Notes: a model not told the origin generated them from the sequence alone. A stretch of 64,000 nt of DNA from an uncultured Oscillibacter sp. (GCA_910576865.1 CAJTKE010000006.1:1-64000); one strand, 5' to 3'. Shown: positions 24,552 to 33,218, counted from the first letter of the stretch. Program-made: numbers and translations.

Positions 24552-25609
24552 TGTTTTTCTCCTTCTGAATCGCCGGTGAAAGACGCCCGGTCCAGACTGG
24601 CCACCGACTCACGGATGATCAGCCGGGGCTCCAGGACGATGTTGACGGCCTCTTCTTCGCCGCCGTCTCCGTCCTCGCCTTCTTGAAGACGGCGGATCAG
24701 CAGCTTGCACGCCTCTTCCGCCAGCTGCTGGGAAGGGGTCTCCACGGTGGTCATCCGGGGATAGGACGCCTCGGTGAACAGCATGTTGTCGTATCCGATC
24801 ACCGAAACCTCCTCCGGCACCCGGTAGCCGAGGTCCAGCAGACCCCGGATGACGCCGAAGGCCATCAGATCATAGTAACAGGCGATGGCTGTAATATTTC
24901 CGTTGCGGTGCATCAGTGTCTGCGCGGCGTGCATGCCGGCGTGATAGTAGTGCCCGGTGGCGGTCACCACCAGACTTTCATCAAAGGGAATGCCATGGTC
25001 GCTCAAGGCGTCGATGTAGCCCTTCAGCTGTGCCTGGGAGTGGGACTGCCGGGTCATCCGGTCCACATAGCCTATGCGATGGTGCCCTTTGCGGACCAAG
25101 TAGCTGACGGCCAGATATTCTCCCTTGTAGTTATCCGCGGCCACCACGTCGGCTTTCAGGCCCTGGATGGTACGGTCCAGCAGAATCACGGGCTTTGACC
25201 GGGCGATTTCCTCCAGCTTTGGGCAGTGGTCGGCGGAGGGAATGGCCAGGACGGCGTCCACCCGCTTCATCATCATGGTGTTCAGCGCCTGGCACTCCAC
25301 TTCCAGGTCGTAATGGCTGCTGCACACGATCAAATTGAATCCCTGTTCAAACAGGCTGCTCTGAATGCGGTCCACCAGCCGCGCGAAGGTCTCGTTTTCA
25401 ATCGAAGGAACCAGAAGACCAACCGTGTAGGTTTTTTTGGAGCGCAGTCCGCTGCCGACCTGGTTCGGATAATAATTCAGGCGCTTGATGGAATCGCGCA
25501 CCTTTTGCGCCACCGGCTCGCGGACCCGTTTGCTGTTGTTGATCACGTGGGAAACCGTTGCGGTTGACACTCCGGCGTCAACCGCGACATCTTTGATCGT
25601 GACGCTCAT
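24548..25609 (-). CDS. LacI-family transcriptional repressor
   Basis: This 353-aa regulator has an N-terminal LacI helix-turn-helix (IKDVAVDAGVSTATVSHVINN) and hinge region (LNYYPNQVGSGLRSKKT), then a sugar-binding core (VGLLVPSIENETFARLVDRIQ; IACYYDLMAFGVIRGLLD; VSVIGYDNMLFTEASYPRMTTV). It lies within the leftward cluster, 2 nt after nagA with no clear ribosome site, so it is translated by coupling. LacI-like palindromes TAAACGTTTA at both divergent promoters (30543-30554 and 30707-30716) are its probable operators. The effector is likely the substrate or a phosphorylated intermediate. Confidence 0.9.
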   Translation of the reverse strand: MSVTIKDVAVDAGVSTATVSHVINNSKRVREPVAQKVRDSIKRLNYYPNQVGSGLRSKKTYTVGLLVPSIENETFARLVDRIQSSLFEQGFNLIVCSSHYDLEVECQALNTMMMKRVDAVLAIPSADHCPKLEEIARSKPVILLDRTIQGLKADVVAADNYKGEYLAVSYLVRKGHHRIGYVDRMTRQSHSQAQLKGYIDALSDHGIPFDESLVVTATGHYYHAGMHAAQTLMHRNGNITAIACYYDLMAFGVIRGLLDLGYRVPEEVSVIGYDNMLFTEASYPRMTTVETPSQQLAEEACKLLIRRLQEGEDGDGGEEEAVNIVLEPRLIIRESVASLDRASFTGDSEGEKQ

Positions 25610-25611
25610 GG

Positions 25612-26790
25612 CTATTTCATCCAGACCTTTCCTTTTGTCATTACCAGAGAGACGGAAATCTCTTCGTCAAACAGAAGAAGATCCGCATCCATCCCAGGAG
25701 CGACGCTGCCGATCCGGTCATTCACACCCAGGACACGGGCCGGCGTGGCCGTCATCATTTTCACGGCCTCCGTCAAGGGGACGTCCGCAAGGCGGTACAT
25801 GGTGCGGACCAGCCGGTCCGCCGTGGCGACGCTTCCGCCGAAGCTGGTTTTTCCCGGCATATAGGCGACGCCGTTTTCGATCACCACGCGCTGCCCGTTT
25901 TTCAGGCTTCCCAGGGTGCTCTCGGAGACGTCCGTTCCCGCCGCCCGCATGGAGTCCGTTACCAGACAGATCCGGTCGGGCCCCTTGACCTTGTAAATCA
26001 ATTTCAGCAGGCTGGGGGGCAGATGGCATCCGTCCGCAATGATTTCCACTGTCAGATCGTCAAAGCAGAGGCCGCTCTCCGCAACTCCAAGATACATCTT
26101 CGCATCCCTGCGTGTCAAGCGCGACATTCCATTAAAGAAATGTGTGATCATGCTGTAGCCGTTTTCAACGGCCGACTCCACGTCCTCATACACGGCGTCG
26201 GAGTGCCCGATGGAACCGATGATTCCGTTGGCGCGCATCCACCGGCCCATCTCCCGGGCTCCGGGCAGCTCAGGCGCGACGGACCAGATCCTGATGGAGG
26301 GGCAGTTGGTGTAGATGCGCTCATACTCCTCCCGAACCGGCTCTTTGATATAGCGCCGGTCCTGGGCGGCGTTCTGAGCGGGAGAGAAATACGGCCCCTC
26401 CAGGTGAACGCCCAGAATCTCCGGCATATCCTCTTTGATCCCGGCGGCCCGGTCGATGTTCGCCAGATTCTCAAACAGCTCCTCGTCCCGGGAGGAGAGC
26501 GTCGTGGGCAGCAGGGCCGTGGTGCCGTGGAGCATGTGGGTCCGGCAGGCCGTCACAATGGCCTCGATGGAGCCGTCCATGAAGTCACAGCCGCCCGCGC
26601 CGTGGGTATGCAGGTCGATAAAGCCGGGAGAGAGGTATCTTCCGCCCGCGTCAATCAGAAGATCGCCGTCTTGGATTGGGGCGTTTTCCCCCGGGAGAAC
26701 CTGGGCGATGGAGGAGCCCTCCACGACAACGGAACCGAAAACCTTGCGGAAAGGCGTCAGAACAACCGCGTTTTGAATGATTGTGGCCAT
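25612..26790 (-). CDS. nagA: NagA-like N-acetylhexosamine-phosphate deacetylase
   Basis: This 392-aa amidohydrolase classically converts N-acetylglucosamine-6-phosphate to glucosamine-6-phosphate plus acetate. The metal site is visible as PGFIDLHTHGAGG (HxH) near residue 58, VHLEGPYFSP with the metal-binding Glu, IGHSDAVYED, THFFNGMS and the catalytic Asp in LVTDSMRAAG. The start MATIIQNAV is chosen over the upstream extension because of the GGAGCG ribosome site. It lies 11 nt after the NagB-like gene. No GlcNAc kinase or PTS is nearby, so the true substrate may be a related N-acyl amino sugar. Confidence 0.88.
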   Translation of the reverse strand: MATIIQNAVVLTPFRKVFGSVVVEGSSIAQVLPGENAPIQDGDLLIDAGGRYLSPGFIDLHTHGAGGCDFMDGSIEAIVTACRTHMLHGTTALLPTTLSSRDEELFENLANIDRAAGIKEDMPEILGVHLEGPYFSPAQNAAQDRRYIKEPVREEYERIYTNCPSIRIWSVAPELPGAREMGRWMRANGIIGSIGHSDAVYEDVESAVENGYSMITHFFNGMSRLTRRDAKMYLGVAESGLCFDDLTVEIIADGCHLPPSLLKLIYKVKGPDRICLVTDSMRAAGTDVSESTLGSLKNGQRVVIENGVAYMPGKTSFGGSVATADRLVRTMYRLADVPLTEAVKMMTATPARVLGVNDRIGSVAPGMDADLLLFDEEISVSLVMTKGKVWMK

Positions 26791-26801
26791 GTGGACGCTC
26801 C

Positions 26802-27572
26802 TTAATTGAAATTGGACAGCAGCGCCGCGGAGGCGTCGTCGATGTACAGGACCGCGTCTTTGTGCAGGCGGGCGGCGGTGCCGGGGACCTCCAGGCAGAT
26901 CGGGCCCTCCAGAACCTTTTGGATGATCTCCTTTTTGGTCTCGCTGGGAGCGGTGACGATCAAGTGGGGAGCCCGGAGAAGCGCGGGGAAGGTCAGCGTG
27001 ATGGCCTGGCCGGGAACCTCGTCCAGGGAGGCGAACCAGCCGTCCCGGACCTGCTGGGCCCTGCACACGGCGTCCAGGGAGGGGTTGATTTTGACCAGCA
27101 GGGGGTCAAAGAAATCCGCGATGTAAGGGTCGTTGAAAGCCATGTGCCCGTTTTCCCCGATTCCCGCGAAGGTGACGTCAACCGGGTGTTCCTGAAGAAG
27201 GGCGCTGTAGCGCCGGCATTCCTCGGGGCCGTCCGCCATGCCGTTCAGATAATGGATGTTCTTCAGCCGCAGATGACGGAAGAAATTCTCCCGGAGGTAA
27301 TTCGCGAAGGAAGCGCTGTGTTCGAGGCCGATGCCAATATACTCGTCCATGTGAAACGCGTTCACCCGGCTCCAATCCACGTCCTTTTTGGAAAGGGCGG
27401 CAAGCGTGTCCATCTGAGACGGCGACGAGGCGAAGATCAGATTGGCCTCGCCTTTTTCCTCGATTACCTGCTGAATCAGGGCGGCGGCGTATTCCGCGCC
27501 GGCGGCCCCCATTTCTTCCCGCGTCGGGTAACAGCGCACCTTCAGGTGGTCGACGCAAAATTCTTTCCTCAT
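26802..27572 (-). CDS. NagB-like glucosamine-6-phosphate deaminase, variant active site
   Basis: This 256-aa member of the glucosamine-6-P deaminase/isomerase family would convert an amino-sugar phosphate to a ketose phosphate and ammonia. HMDEYIGIG keeps the Asp equivalent to D72 of E. coli NagB. The second catalytic segment reads GIGENGHMAFNDP where E. coli has GNDGHIAFNEP, so the D141 position is Asn and the E148 position is Asp. I recall an ENGH...ND subfamily that differs from housekeeping NagB. The start MRKEF (27572) follows AAAGGAAT. A distinct substrate or a lyase-like activity is possible. Confidence 0.8.
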   Translation of the reverse strand: MRKEFCVDHLKVRCYPTREEMGAAGAEYAAALIQQVIEEKGEANLIFASSPSQMDTLAALSKKDVDWSRVNAFHMDEYIGIGLEHSASFANYLRENFFRHLRLKNIHYLNGMADGPEECRRYSALLQEHPVDVTFAGIGENGHMAFNDPYIADFFDPLLVKINPSLDAVCRAQQVRDGWFASLDEVPGQAITLTFPALLRAPHLIVTAPSETKKEIIQKVLEGPICLEVPGTAARLHKDAVLYIDDASAALLSNFN

Positions 27573-27632
27573 ATCCGCTATTCCTTTCAATGGGCGGCCC
27601 CTTGCGAGGGCGCCGCGCATATATCGGTTGTT

Positions 27633-28799
27633 TTAAAGGGCCTTGCGCAAAATCGCGGCGATGTCATCCCCATTCAGGGGGCGCAGGGTTACGCTCATGC
27701 AATAGGACATGGAGCTGACGGCAATGCCGGCGATCTGGTCGATCTGATCCTCCCGGACCCCCAGGCTGCCGAGACGGGTCTCCATACCGGCGTCCTCCAG
27801 GAATTTTTTCATGAGCGCGGGAGACTGCCTCGCGGCCTCCTCGTCAGACAGACTCGGGTCCGCGCCCAGGATGCGGGCCACCCGCGCGTAGCGGGGGAAA
27901 TCCGCTTCGCAGGTATATTCCATGAACGACACCGCCGCGATGGACAGGGCCCGGCCGTGGGGAATGTCCGTGACCCCGCTGATGGAATGCCCGATGGCGT
28001 GCAGTCCGCAGGTGGCCGCGAAGACGATGGCGATTCCGCCCAGGGTGTTGGCCCAGGCCATCTGCCCGCGCGCCTCCCGGTCCTGGGGCGCCTCCAGGAC
28101 CCTGGGCAGGTACCTGGCCACGATGCGCATGGCCTCCAGAGCAACCATGTCCGTATAGGGCGTGGCCACCGTGGAGAGGTACGCCTCCATCGCGTGGAAA
28201 AAGACGTCGACGCCGGTCTGGGCCGTGACCCGCCGGGGAACGGAGAGCATGAGCTCCGGATCAATGATGGCTGCCACGGGCATCATGCAGGGACAGCCCA
28301 GGCCGGGCTTTTCATGGGTGACGGTGTTTGTGACCACCGCGAAATAGGTGGCTTCCGACCCGGTGCCGGCGGTGGTGGTGACGCAGATGCAGGGCTCCGT
28401 TTCCGTCAGCTCTTCCCCGTACCGGGGCTGTCCGGGCATGTAGTCCATGACCACGCCGCCGTTGCGGGCGATCATGGCGATGGCCTTTGCCGCGTCCATC
28501 GCGCTGCCGCCCCCCAGCCCGACGGTCATCTCACAGCCGGTTTCCCGGTAGACGCGGACGCCGTGGTCCACGTTATAGTCCTTGGGATTTTGCTCGACTG
28601 CGGAGAACACCTCGCAGGAGATGCCCGCGCCGCGCATGGATTCCAGCGCCTTGTCCAGGATTCCAAAGTCCTTCATGTCGCTTCCGGTGGTGACGATCAT
28701 GGCCTTCCGGCCATAAGCCCGGGCGGTTTCGCCAAGGCGCTGAATCGTCCCCTCTCCGAAGATCAGCTTCGTGGGAAAATAGGTGTCAAAGCTCTTCAT
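27633..28799 (-). CDS. Iron-containing alcohol dehydrogenase
   Basis: This 388-aa group III dehydrogenase reduces an aldehyde or ketone, or oxidises an alcohol, with NAD(P)H. Landmarks are the nucleotide loop GLGGGSAMDAAK near residue 97, TTAGTGSEAT, and the metal ligands Asp and His in GVDVFFHAMEAY plus two His in CGLHAIGHSISG and IPHGRA. It is intact and of family length. It is encoded between the SDR and the NagB-like gene, so it probably acts on a C3/C4 carbonyl product of the pathway; it could also be a reductive electron sink. Confidence 0.88.
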   Translation of the reverse strand: MKSFDTYFPTKLIFGEGTIQRLGETARAYGRKAMIVTTGSDMKDFGILDKALESMRGAGISCEVFSAVEQNPKDYNVDHGVRVYRETGCEMTVGLGGGSAMDAAKAIAMIARNGGVVMDYMPGQPRYGEELTETEPCICVTTTAGTGSEATYFAVVTNTVTHEKPGLGCPCMMPVAAIIDPELMLSVPRRVTAQTGVDVFFHAMEAYLSTVATPYTDMVALEAMRIVARYLPRVLEAPQDREARGQMAWANTLGGIAIVFAATCGLHAIGHSISGVTDIPHGRALSIAAVSFMEYTCEADFPRYARVARILGADPSLSDEEAARQSPALMKKFLEDAGMETRLGSLGVREDQIDQIAGIAVSSMSYCMSVTLRPLNGDDIAAILRKAL

Positions 28800-28827
28800 T
28801 GCATTGCCTTTCTTCCATAGTTTTGGA

Positions 28828-29604
28828 TTACCAGAGTGTATAACCTCCGTCTACCGGAATGGTGACCCCCTGCATGTAGCTGGCCGCGGGAGAGCAGAGC
28901 AGCAGCAGAGCGCCCCAGAGCTCCTCCGGCCGCCCCAGCCGGTGCATCGGGATCATATCCAGCACCGTTTCCCTGAACGCGGGGTCCGCCGCGAAGAAGT
29001 CCAGATTCGGCTGGGTGCCGTAATAGCCCGGACAAATGGCGTTTACGGTGATGCCGTCCCCGGCCCATTCCACCGCCAGCGTCTTGGTCAGCATGGAGAC
29101 AGCCGCCTTCGACACCTCGTAGGACCCGCCATGCACGCCCCGGTTGACAATCATGGCGGACATGGAGGAGATGTTGACAATACGGCCCTTTTTCCGCTTC
29201 CGCATCACGGCGCCGGCCTCCTGACACATCATGAACGTTCCGGTGACGTTGGGACCCATGACGGCTTCAAATTCCGAGGGGGAGGTGTCCTGAGGCGGTT
29301 TGTTGTTCCGCATGGCCGCGGCGTTGTTCACCAGGATATCAATTTTTCCGTACCGCGCCTCGCACTGAGACACGGCGCGCCGGACATCCTCCTGACAGGA
29401 GATGTCCGCGGCGCACCAGGCGCAGGCGATTCCATACTGTTCCTGGAGCTCTCCGGCAGCCCGGATCAGGCTCTCCTCATTCCGGGCGATCAGAAAGAGG
29501 TCCGCCCCCGCCTGGGCCAGGGCGCCGGCAAAGCTCCGGCCCAGGCCCTTGCCGGCTCCGGTGATCATCGCGGTTTCGCCGGTCAGATCAAAAAGATTTC
29601 TCAT
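28828..29604 (-). CDS. Short-chain dehydrogenase/reductase (SDR)
   Basis: This 258-aa classical SDR has the cofactor motif TGAGKGLG (residues 15-22), the structural NNAAA, the catalytic Ser in NISSMSA and YEVSK (Tyr-x-x-x-Lys). Its length and the C-terminal PVDGGYTLW are like gluconate 5-dehydrogenase or 3-ketoacyl reductase-type SDRs. In a carbohydrate cluster it would oxidise or epimerise a hydroxyl of the sugar or sugar acid. It has its own ribosome site, 30 nt after the upstream gene. Confidence 0.88.
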   Translation of the reverse strand: MRNLFDLTGETAMITGAGKGLGRSFAGALAQAGADLFLIARNEESLIRAAGELQEQYGIACAWCAADISCQEDVRRAVSQCEARYGKIDILVNNAAAMRNNKPPQDTSPSEFEAVMGPNVTGTFMMCQEAGAVMRKRKKGRIVNISSMSAMIVNRGVHGGSYEVSKAAVSMLTKTLAVEWAGDGITVNAICPGYYGTQPNLDFFAADPAFRETVLDMIPMHRLGRPEELWGALLLLCSPAASYMQGVTIPVDGGYTLW

Positions 29605-29634
29605 GAACCGCTCCTTTCCCGCTGCCGGTATGGC

Positions 29635-30501
29635 TCACTTTCCCTCAAAGAACTCAAACATCGTGGAGATGCACGCGGAATAGTCCATCTTCCCTTTTCC
29701 GTCCCGAATGGCCGTGCGCAGCATGGCCAGCTCCCCGTCCAGGGCGAAGGCGGGGACCTGGAACTTCTCAAACAGGTTCCGGCAATAGGTCAGATCCTTG
29801 TGGGCCAGCTCCAGAGCGAAGGCCATGTCATAAGTGCGGTCGATCATTTTGGGAACGTAGAAGTTCATGGTCCCGCATCCCATGCCGGTGGTCATCAGCA
29901 GCTCGAACAGCTGGTGCATGTCCAGCCCCATTTTCTCCGCCAGGGGAAAGGCCATGGCGTAGATATTGACATAGGTCATGGCCACAAAGTTGAACAGGAT
30001 TTTGGCGGTGTGTCCGTTTCCGCTGCCGCCCAGGTTCGGATAGCGGTTGGCGAAGCAGGCCACATAGGGCGCCAGGTGCTCGTGCTCCTCCTCGTCGCCG
30101 CCGAACAGGGCCATCAGGCCCCCCTTTCCGGCGTCGGCGGGGGCTCCGGAGATGGCGAGGTCCACCAAGCTGCCGCCCGCTTCCTTGAACCGCTCGTAAA
30201 ACGCGCGGGTGGTTTCCGGGTAACTGGTGGAGGTGTCGACGACGGTTTTCCCCTTCACGCCGTGAGTGAGATATTCCTCCAGAATCGGAATGACATGCCT
30301 GGAAGCGGGCAAGGATAAGAAGATGATGCCGCTCTTTTCCAGGACCTCGACGGCGTCCCCGGCGATGCGGGCCTTTCCCTGAAACGCGGAGACGGCTTTC
30401 TCGTTCAAATCGTATACCGTGACCTGATTTCCCCGGTCAACCAGCGCCCGGCAAATGGCGCCGCCCATATTCCCGAGCCCAATAAATCCAAGAGTTTCCA
30501 T
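29635..30501 (-). CDS. Beta-hydroxyacid dehydrogenase (3-hydroxyisobutyrate/tartronate-semialdehyde reductase type)
   Basis: This 288-aa NAD(P)-dependent beta-hydroxyacid dehydrogenase has the N-terminal Rossmann motif GFIGLGNMGGAICRAL, substrate-site DLAISGAPADAGKGGLMALFGG (usual 'vsGg..gA..G.l'), and the catalytic Lys in NGHTAKILFNF. This family includes GarR, GlxR and YihU. The start METLGFIG is preceded by GGAGGTTACC; the longer frame has no ribosome site and would cross the operator. It is first in the leftward unit. A semialdehyde reductase role in breakdown of the imported compound is plausible. Confidence 0.88.
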   Translation of the reverse strand: METLGFIGLGNMGGAICRALVDRGNQVTVYDLNEKAVSAFQGKARIAGDAVEVLEKSGIIFLSLPASRHVIPILEEYLTHGVKGKTVVDTSTSYPETTRAFYERFKEAGGSLVDLAISGAPADAGKGGLMALFGGDEEEHEHLAPYVACFANRYPNLGGSGNGHTAKILFNFVAMTYVNIYAMAFPLAEKMGLDMHQLFELLMTTGMGCGTMNFYVPKMIDRTYDMAFALELAHKDLTYCRNLFEKFQVPAFALDGELAMLRTAIRDGKGKMDYSACISTMFEFFEGK

Positions 30502-30542
30502 GGTAACCTCCAATGCATTCCGGGCAATGTCCCGTAAAATTT

Positions 30543-30554
30543 TTAAACGTTTAA
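30543..30554. promoter_or_regulatory. LacI-family operator (leftward unit)
   Basis: The perfect palindrome TTAAACGTTTAA, with the central CG typical of LacI-family sites, lies 42 nt upstream of the beta-hydroxyacid dehydrogenase start. Confidence 0.75.
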
Positions 30555-30673
30555 CCAAGAGGTAGCTTTAGTCTATCACAGAGTATTCCAAAAAGGAACT
30601 GGATAATCTGCACAAAAATCAGGTGTTATTTCTAGATACTCTGACGTTTTCAACATAAAATGTTGAATATTGA

Positions 30674-30702
30674 TTGACAAGGACGCCCGATTGTAATATG
30701 GT
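30674..30702 (+). promoter_or_regulatory. Sigma-A promoter of the symporter operon
   Basis: Consensus -35 TTGACA, a 17-nt spacer and -10 TATGGT. The LacI-type operator begins 4 nt after the -10. Confidence 0.8.
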
Positions 30703-30706
30703 AATA

Positions 30707-30716
30707 TAAACGTTTA
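30707..30716. promoter_or_regulatory. LacI-family operator (rightward unit)
   Basis: TAAACGTTTA matches the core of the site at 30543. Its position over the transcription start predicts direct repression. Confidence 0.75.
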
Positions 30717-30830
30717 ACCTTTGGGCACACGGAGCGGCGCCACATGCTCTCCCGCGCGGATTTTCCTCCCTTGCGAAAGTACCTTCTAACCGGATACGCA
30801 TTTGAGATTTTGAGAAAGGAAGGCAAGTTC

Positions 30831-32303
30831 ATGAGACTCGCAGGAATTGATTGGGTAATCATCGCGATCTTCATAGCATTCATCACCGTGATCGGATTTG
30901 TGGCTTCCAGGAAAACACACGGGAAAAAGGAAGAGCTTCTGGTTGCGGGACGCAACGTCGGAATGTATGTGATGCTGGCATCGGTTGTCGCCGGAGAATG
31001 GGGCGCCATCACCATGGTGTATCAGGCGGAGGCCGGCTATATCAACGGTCTGTCGGCAATGTTCCTGGGCATCGTCATCGGGATCGGGTCGGTGCTGGCC
31101 GGAATGGGCGGCTGGTTTTCCGTCTGGGTCCGCCGGGTGAAGATCATGACCATTCCCGAACTGATGGAGTTCCGGTATGGCAGGGCCGCCCGGGCGATTG
31201 CCGGATTGGCCATGGTCGCCGCGTTTTTGATCATGCTGGGCACCTTCCTCCAGGGTCTGGGGAACATGTTCGGCGTGTTCCTGGGCGGTGACCCGAAGTT
31301 CATCATGATTATCATGCTGATTCTTGCCCTGGTTTATACGGTGACCGGCGGAATGTGGTCCGTGGTGCTGACGGATCTGGTTCAGTTTTTGATCCTCGGC
31401 ATTGTGATTCCCCTGTGCGCCATTCTGGCCATCAACTATGTCGGCGGCTGGGACGCGCTGTACGACGGCGTATATGCCGCCCTGGGCGAGTCCGGAGTCA
31501 ATCCCGTGACCTGCTACGGCATGCCCACGATCGTTTACCAGATCATCTACTTCTTCATCGCGATGGCCGTGTATCCCACCGCGCTGACCCGCGTCTGCGC
31601 CTGCCGGTCCGTCCGGGAGGGCTATAAAGGCTCCACCTTGGGATATTCCTCCTTCCTGGCCCGGGCGGTGTTCCCCGTGGTGGTCGGCGCGGCCGGACTG
31701 ATCATTGTGCCTGGGATGGACAGCGGCATCACCGCCTACGCCGAGACGATGATCAAGATCGTCCCCGCCGGCGTGCTGGGACTGATTGTGGCGGGCATGC
31801 TGTCGGCCTTCATGTCCACCGCCGACACGTACTACATGACCTGCGCCTCCATGATCCCCCAGGATGTGATCGCCCCTCTGCTGCCCAAGGGCAAGTCCCT
31901 CACCGACAAGCAGACCGCTCTGCTGATCCGCCTGGGCATTCTGCTGACGGCGCTGTGCGCGCTGTACGTGGCGTACTTCTATCAGGGCGGCATGATTTAC
32001 TGGGTTGTGAAGCTGGCGGAGCTGATGTTCGTCTCCGGCGTGGCTGTGGCGTTCTTCTTCGGCATGTACTGGAAGAAGGCGAATCAGTACGGCGCCTGCG
32101 CCGCGCTGATCTGCGGCCTGGCCGGAGCCGCCATCACCAATTACGGCCTGGGACTGGCCGCGCATCTGGTGTTCTACTGGGCCATGGGCGCGTCCATCGC
32201 CGGTATGGTGGTTGTCTCCCTGCTGACGCAGAAGAACGATCCCCCCAAGGAGATTGTCGGAGTTTACCGTGAGCGCCGCGCTTTGGCCAACGGAAACGAC
32301 TGA
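30831..32303 (+). CDS. Sodium:solute symporter (SSS family)
   Basis: This 490-aa, roughly 13-helix Na+-coupled importer has family features: an N-terminal helix WVIIAIFIAFITVIGFVASRK, GRNVGMYVMLASVVAGEWGA in the sodium-site region, VYTVTGGMWSVVLTDLVQF in the classical SSS signature, and GVLGLIVAGMLSAFMSTADT with the conserved Ser residues of the second Na site. The start at 30831 follows AGAAAGGAAGG. It opens the rightward operon and is the only transporter in the cluster, so it presumably imports the unphosphorylated substrate of the oxidoreductase/deacetylase pathway. Confidence 0.9.
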   Translation: MRLAGIDWVIIAIFIAFITVIGFVASRKTHGKKEELLVAGRNVGMYVMLASVVAGEWGAITMVYQAEAGYINGLSAMFLGIVIGIGSVLAGMGGWFSVWVRRVKIMTIPELMEFRYGRAARAIAGLAMVAAFLIMLGTFLQGLGNMFGVFLGGDPKFIMIIMLILALVYTVTGGMWSVVLTDLVQFLILGIVIPLCAILAINYVGGWDALYDGVYAALGESGVNPVTCYGMPTIVYQIIYFFIAMAVYPTALTRVCACRSVREGYKGSTLGYSSFLARAVFPVVVGAAGLIIVPGMDSGITAYAETMIKIVPAGVLGLIVAGMLSAFMSTADTYYMTCASMIPQDVIAPLLPKGKSLTDKQTALLIRLGILLTALCALYVAYFYQGGMIYWVVKLAELMFVSGVAVAFFFGMYWKKANQYGACAALICGLAGAAITNYGLGLAAHLVFYWAMGASIAGMVVVSLLTQKNDPPKEIVGVYRERRALANGND

Positions 32304-32356
32304 GAACCCGGATGCACAATTGACGGAGCGGAATGATCAGAAAGGATGGTTTGACG

Positions 32357-32491
32357 ATGAACTGGAGTACGATTCACGCACTGACCCTGGGCGTTTCCTT
32401 CGGGACCTTTGGCTTCCTCTATCTGCTGGTGCTGTTCAAGGGCATCCCGGAGGCGCTGAAAACCCTGAAGGACCCGGAAGAAAAGCCTTGA
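32357..32491 (+). CDS. Microprotein with one membrane helix (44 aa)
   Basis: Thirteen residues in, there is a hydrophobic segment (GVSFGTFGFLYLLVLFKG), then a charged tail ending DPEEKP. The start ATG 32357 follows AGAAAGGATGG at good spacing and the gene ends just before the 180-aa gene. Its place directly behind the symporter suggests a small transporter subunit or a membrane-tethered regulator; I recognise no family. Confidence 0.65.
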   Translation: MNWSTIHALTLGVSFGTFGFLYLLVLFKGIPEALKTLKDPEEKP

Positions 32492-32519
32492 GCTCTTGCG
32501 GACGGCACAGGAGGCGGAC

Positions 32520-33062
32520 ATGCTGATCGTCGATCAGACCGCGGAACGGAACGCCGCGCTTCAGGCATTGATGAAAACGCACCGTCTGAAAAAGGAACCA
32601 TCCCGCGTGCGGGACGTCTACCGGCCCTTTTGGCTGGGTAAGGCCCTGTATCGCGCGGAGACCCGGGGCCGGCAGACGGTGGACGGCACTGTGATTTTCC
32701 TGGCGGACGCCAGAATTTTGAGCTGGAGCATCATAGGCGCGTACCAGCACCGGATGGTGTCGGATATGCTGGACCTCAGAGACCATCAGGTGAACTTCAC
32801 GGTCAGGGAACGGGATCCGGAGGAATCCGCCGAGGTGCTGGAACCTCTTCTGACGCAGGAGGAGCTTTCGACAAGGTCCCGGCTCCTGGCATCCAGAAGG
32901 CTGCTGGCCCGGTCGATGAAATTGGGACGCATCGTGTTCTGCGACGATGTGGAGTACCGGCTGATATACCGGCCATATTGGGAAATTGAATATGAGACCC
33001 GCCGGGGCGGGACGGATGTGGCGCTGGTCAGCCGGGATGATATTTTGGTGCGAAAGCGCTGA
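32520..33062 (+). CDS. Unrecognised 180-aa protein with an internal YRPxW repeat
   Basis: This is a soluble, basic protein with no signal peptide or membrane helix. Two segments resemble each other: DVYRPFWLGKALYRAE near residue 40 and LIYRPYWEIEYETRRGG near residue 155. Both are followed by a beta-like strand with an acidic turn (VIFLADARI; VALVSRDDI). Between them lies an Arg/Leu-rich helical stretch (LTQEELSTRSRLLASRRLLARSM). I cannot assign a family or function. The start ATG 32520 is chosen for its AGGAGG ribosome site; an upstream TTG at 32496 is possible. It is flanked by microprotein genes in the symporter operon. Confidence 0.7.
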   Translation: MLIVDQTAERNAALQALMKTHRLKKEPSRVRDVYRPFWLGKALYRAETRGRQTVDGTVIFLADARILSWSIIGAYQHRMVSDMLDLRDHQVNFTVRERDPEESAEVLEPLLTQEELSTRSRLLASRRLLARSMKLGRIVFCDDVEYRLIYRPYWEIEYETRRGGTDVALVSRDDILVRKR

Positions 33063-33096
33063 TGACCTCTCATACTGAAAGAAGGAGAAGTGAATC

Positions 33097-33186
33097 ATGC
33101 AGATTTGTCTGATTATCGGGATTGTCCTGACGCTGGCCGCAATCGTCACCGTTGGATTTTTCCCGCCTGAGAGCCTGAAGAAGTAA
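33097..33186 (+). CDS. Microprotein, 29-aa membrane peptide
   Basis: A 29-residue ORF that is almost entirely one hydrophobic helix (LIIGIVLTLAAIVTVGFF) with a PPESLKK tail. The ribosome site AAGGAG lies 9 nt upstream. It belongs to the symporter operon, between the 180-aa gene and the 37-aa gene. The function is unknown. Confidence 0.55.
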   Translation: MQICLIIGIVLTLAAIVTVGFFPPESLKK

Positions 33187-33218
33187 GATACAAACGTGGA
33201 AGCTGGAGGTTGCACATT

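Larger units (their letters stand above)
30502..30830. other. Divergent regulatory region of the 23-33 kb cluster
   Basis: These 329 nt between divergent genes hold two LacI-type palindromes (30543-30554, 30707-30716), a clear rightward promoter (30674-30702) and the ribosome site of the symporter gene. The region is AT-richer than its surroundings. I did not find a convincing leftward -35/-10 pair. No small ORF with a ribosome site was seen. Confidence 0.7.

Noticed and set aside
26781..28820. Long plus-strand open frame opposite nagB-like and Fe-ADH genes
   Set aside because: Shadow frame on the opposite strand of well-supported enzymes, without domain signatures.
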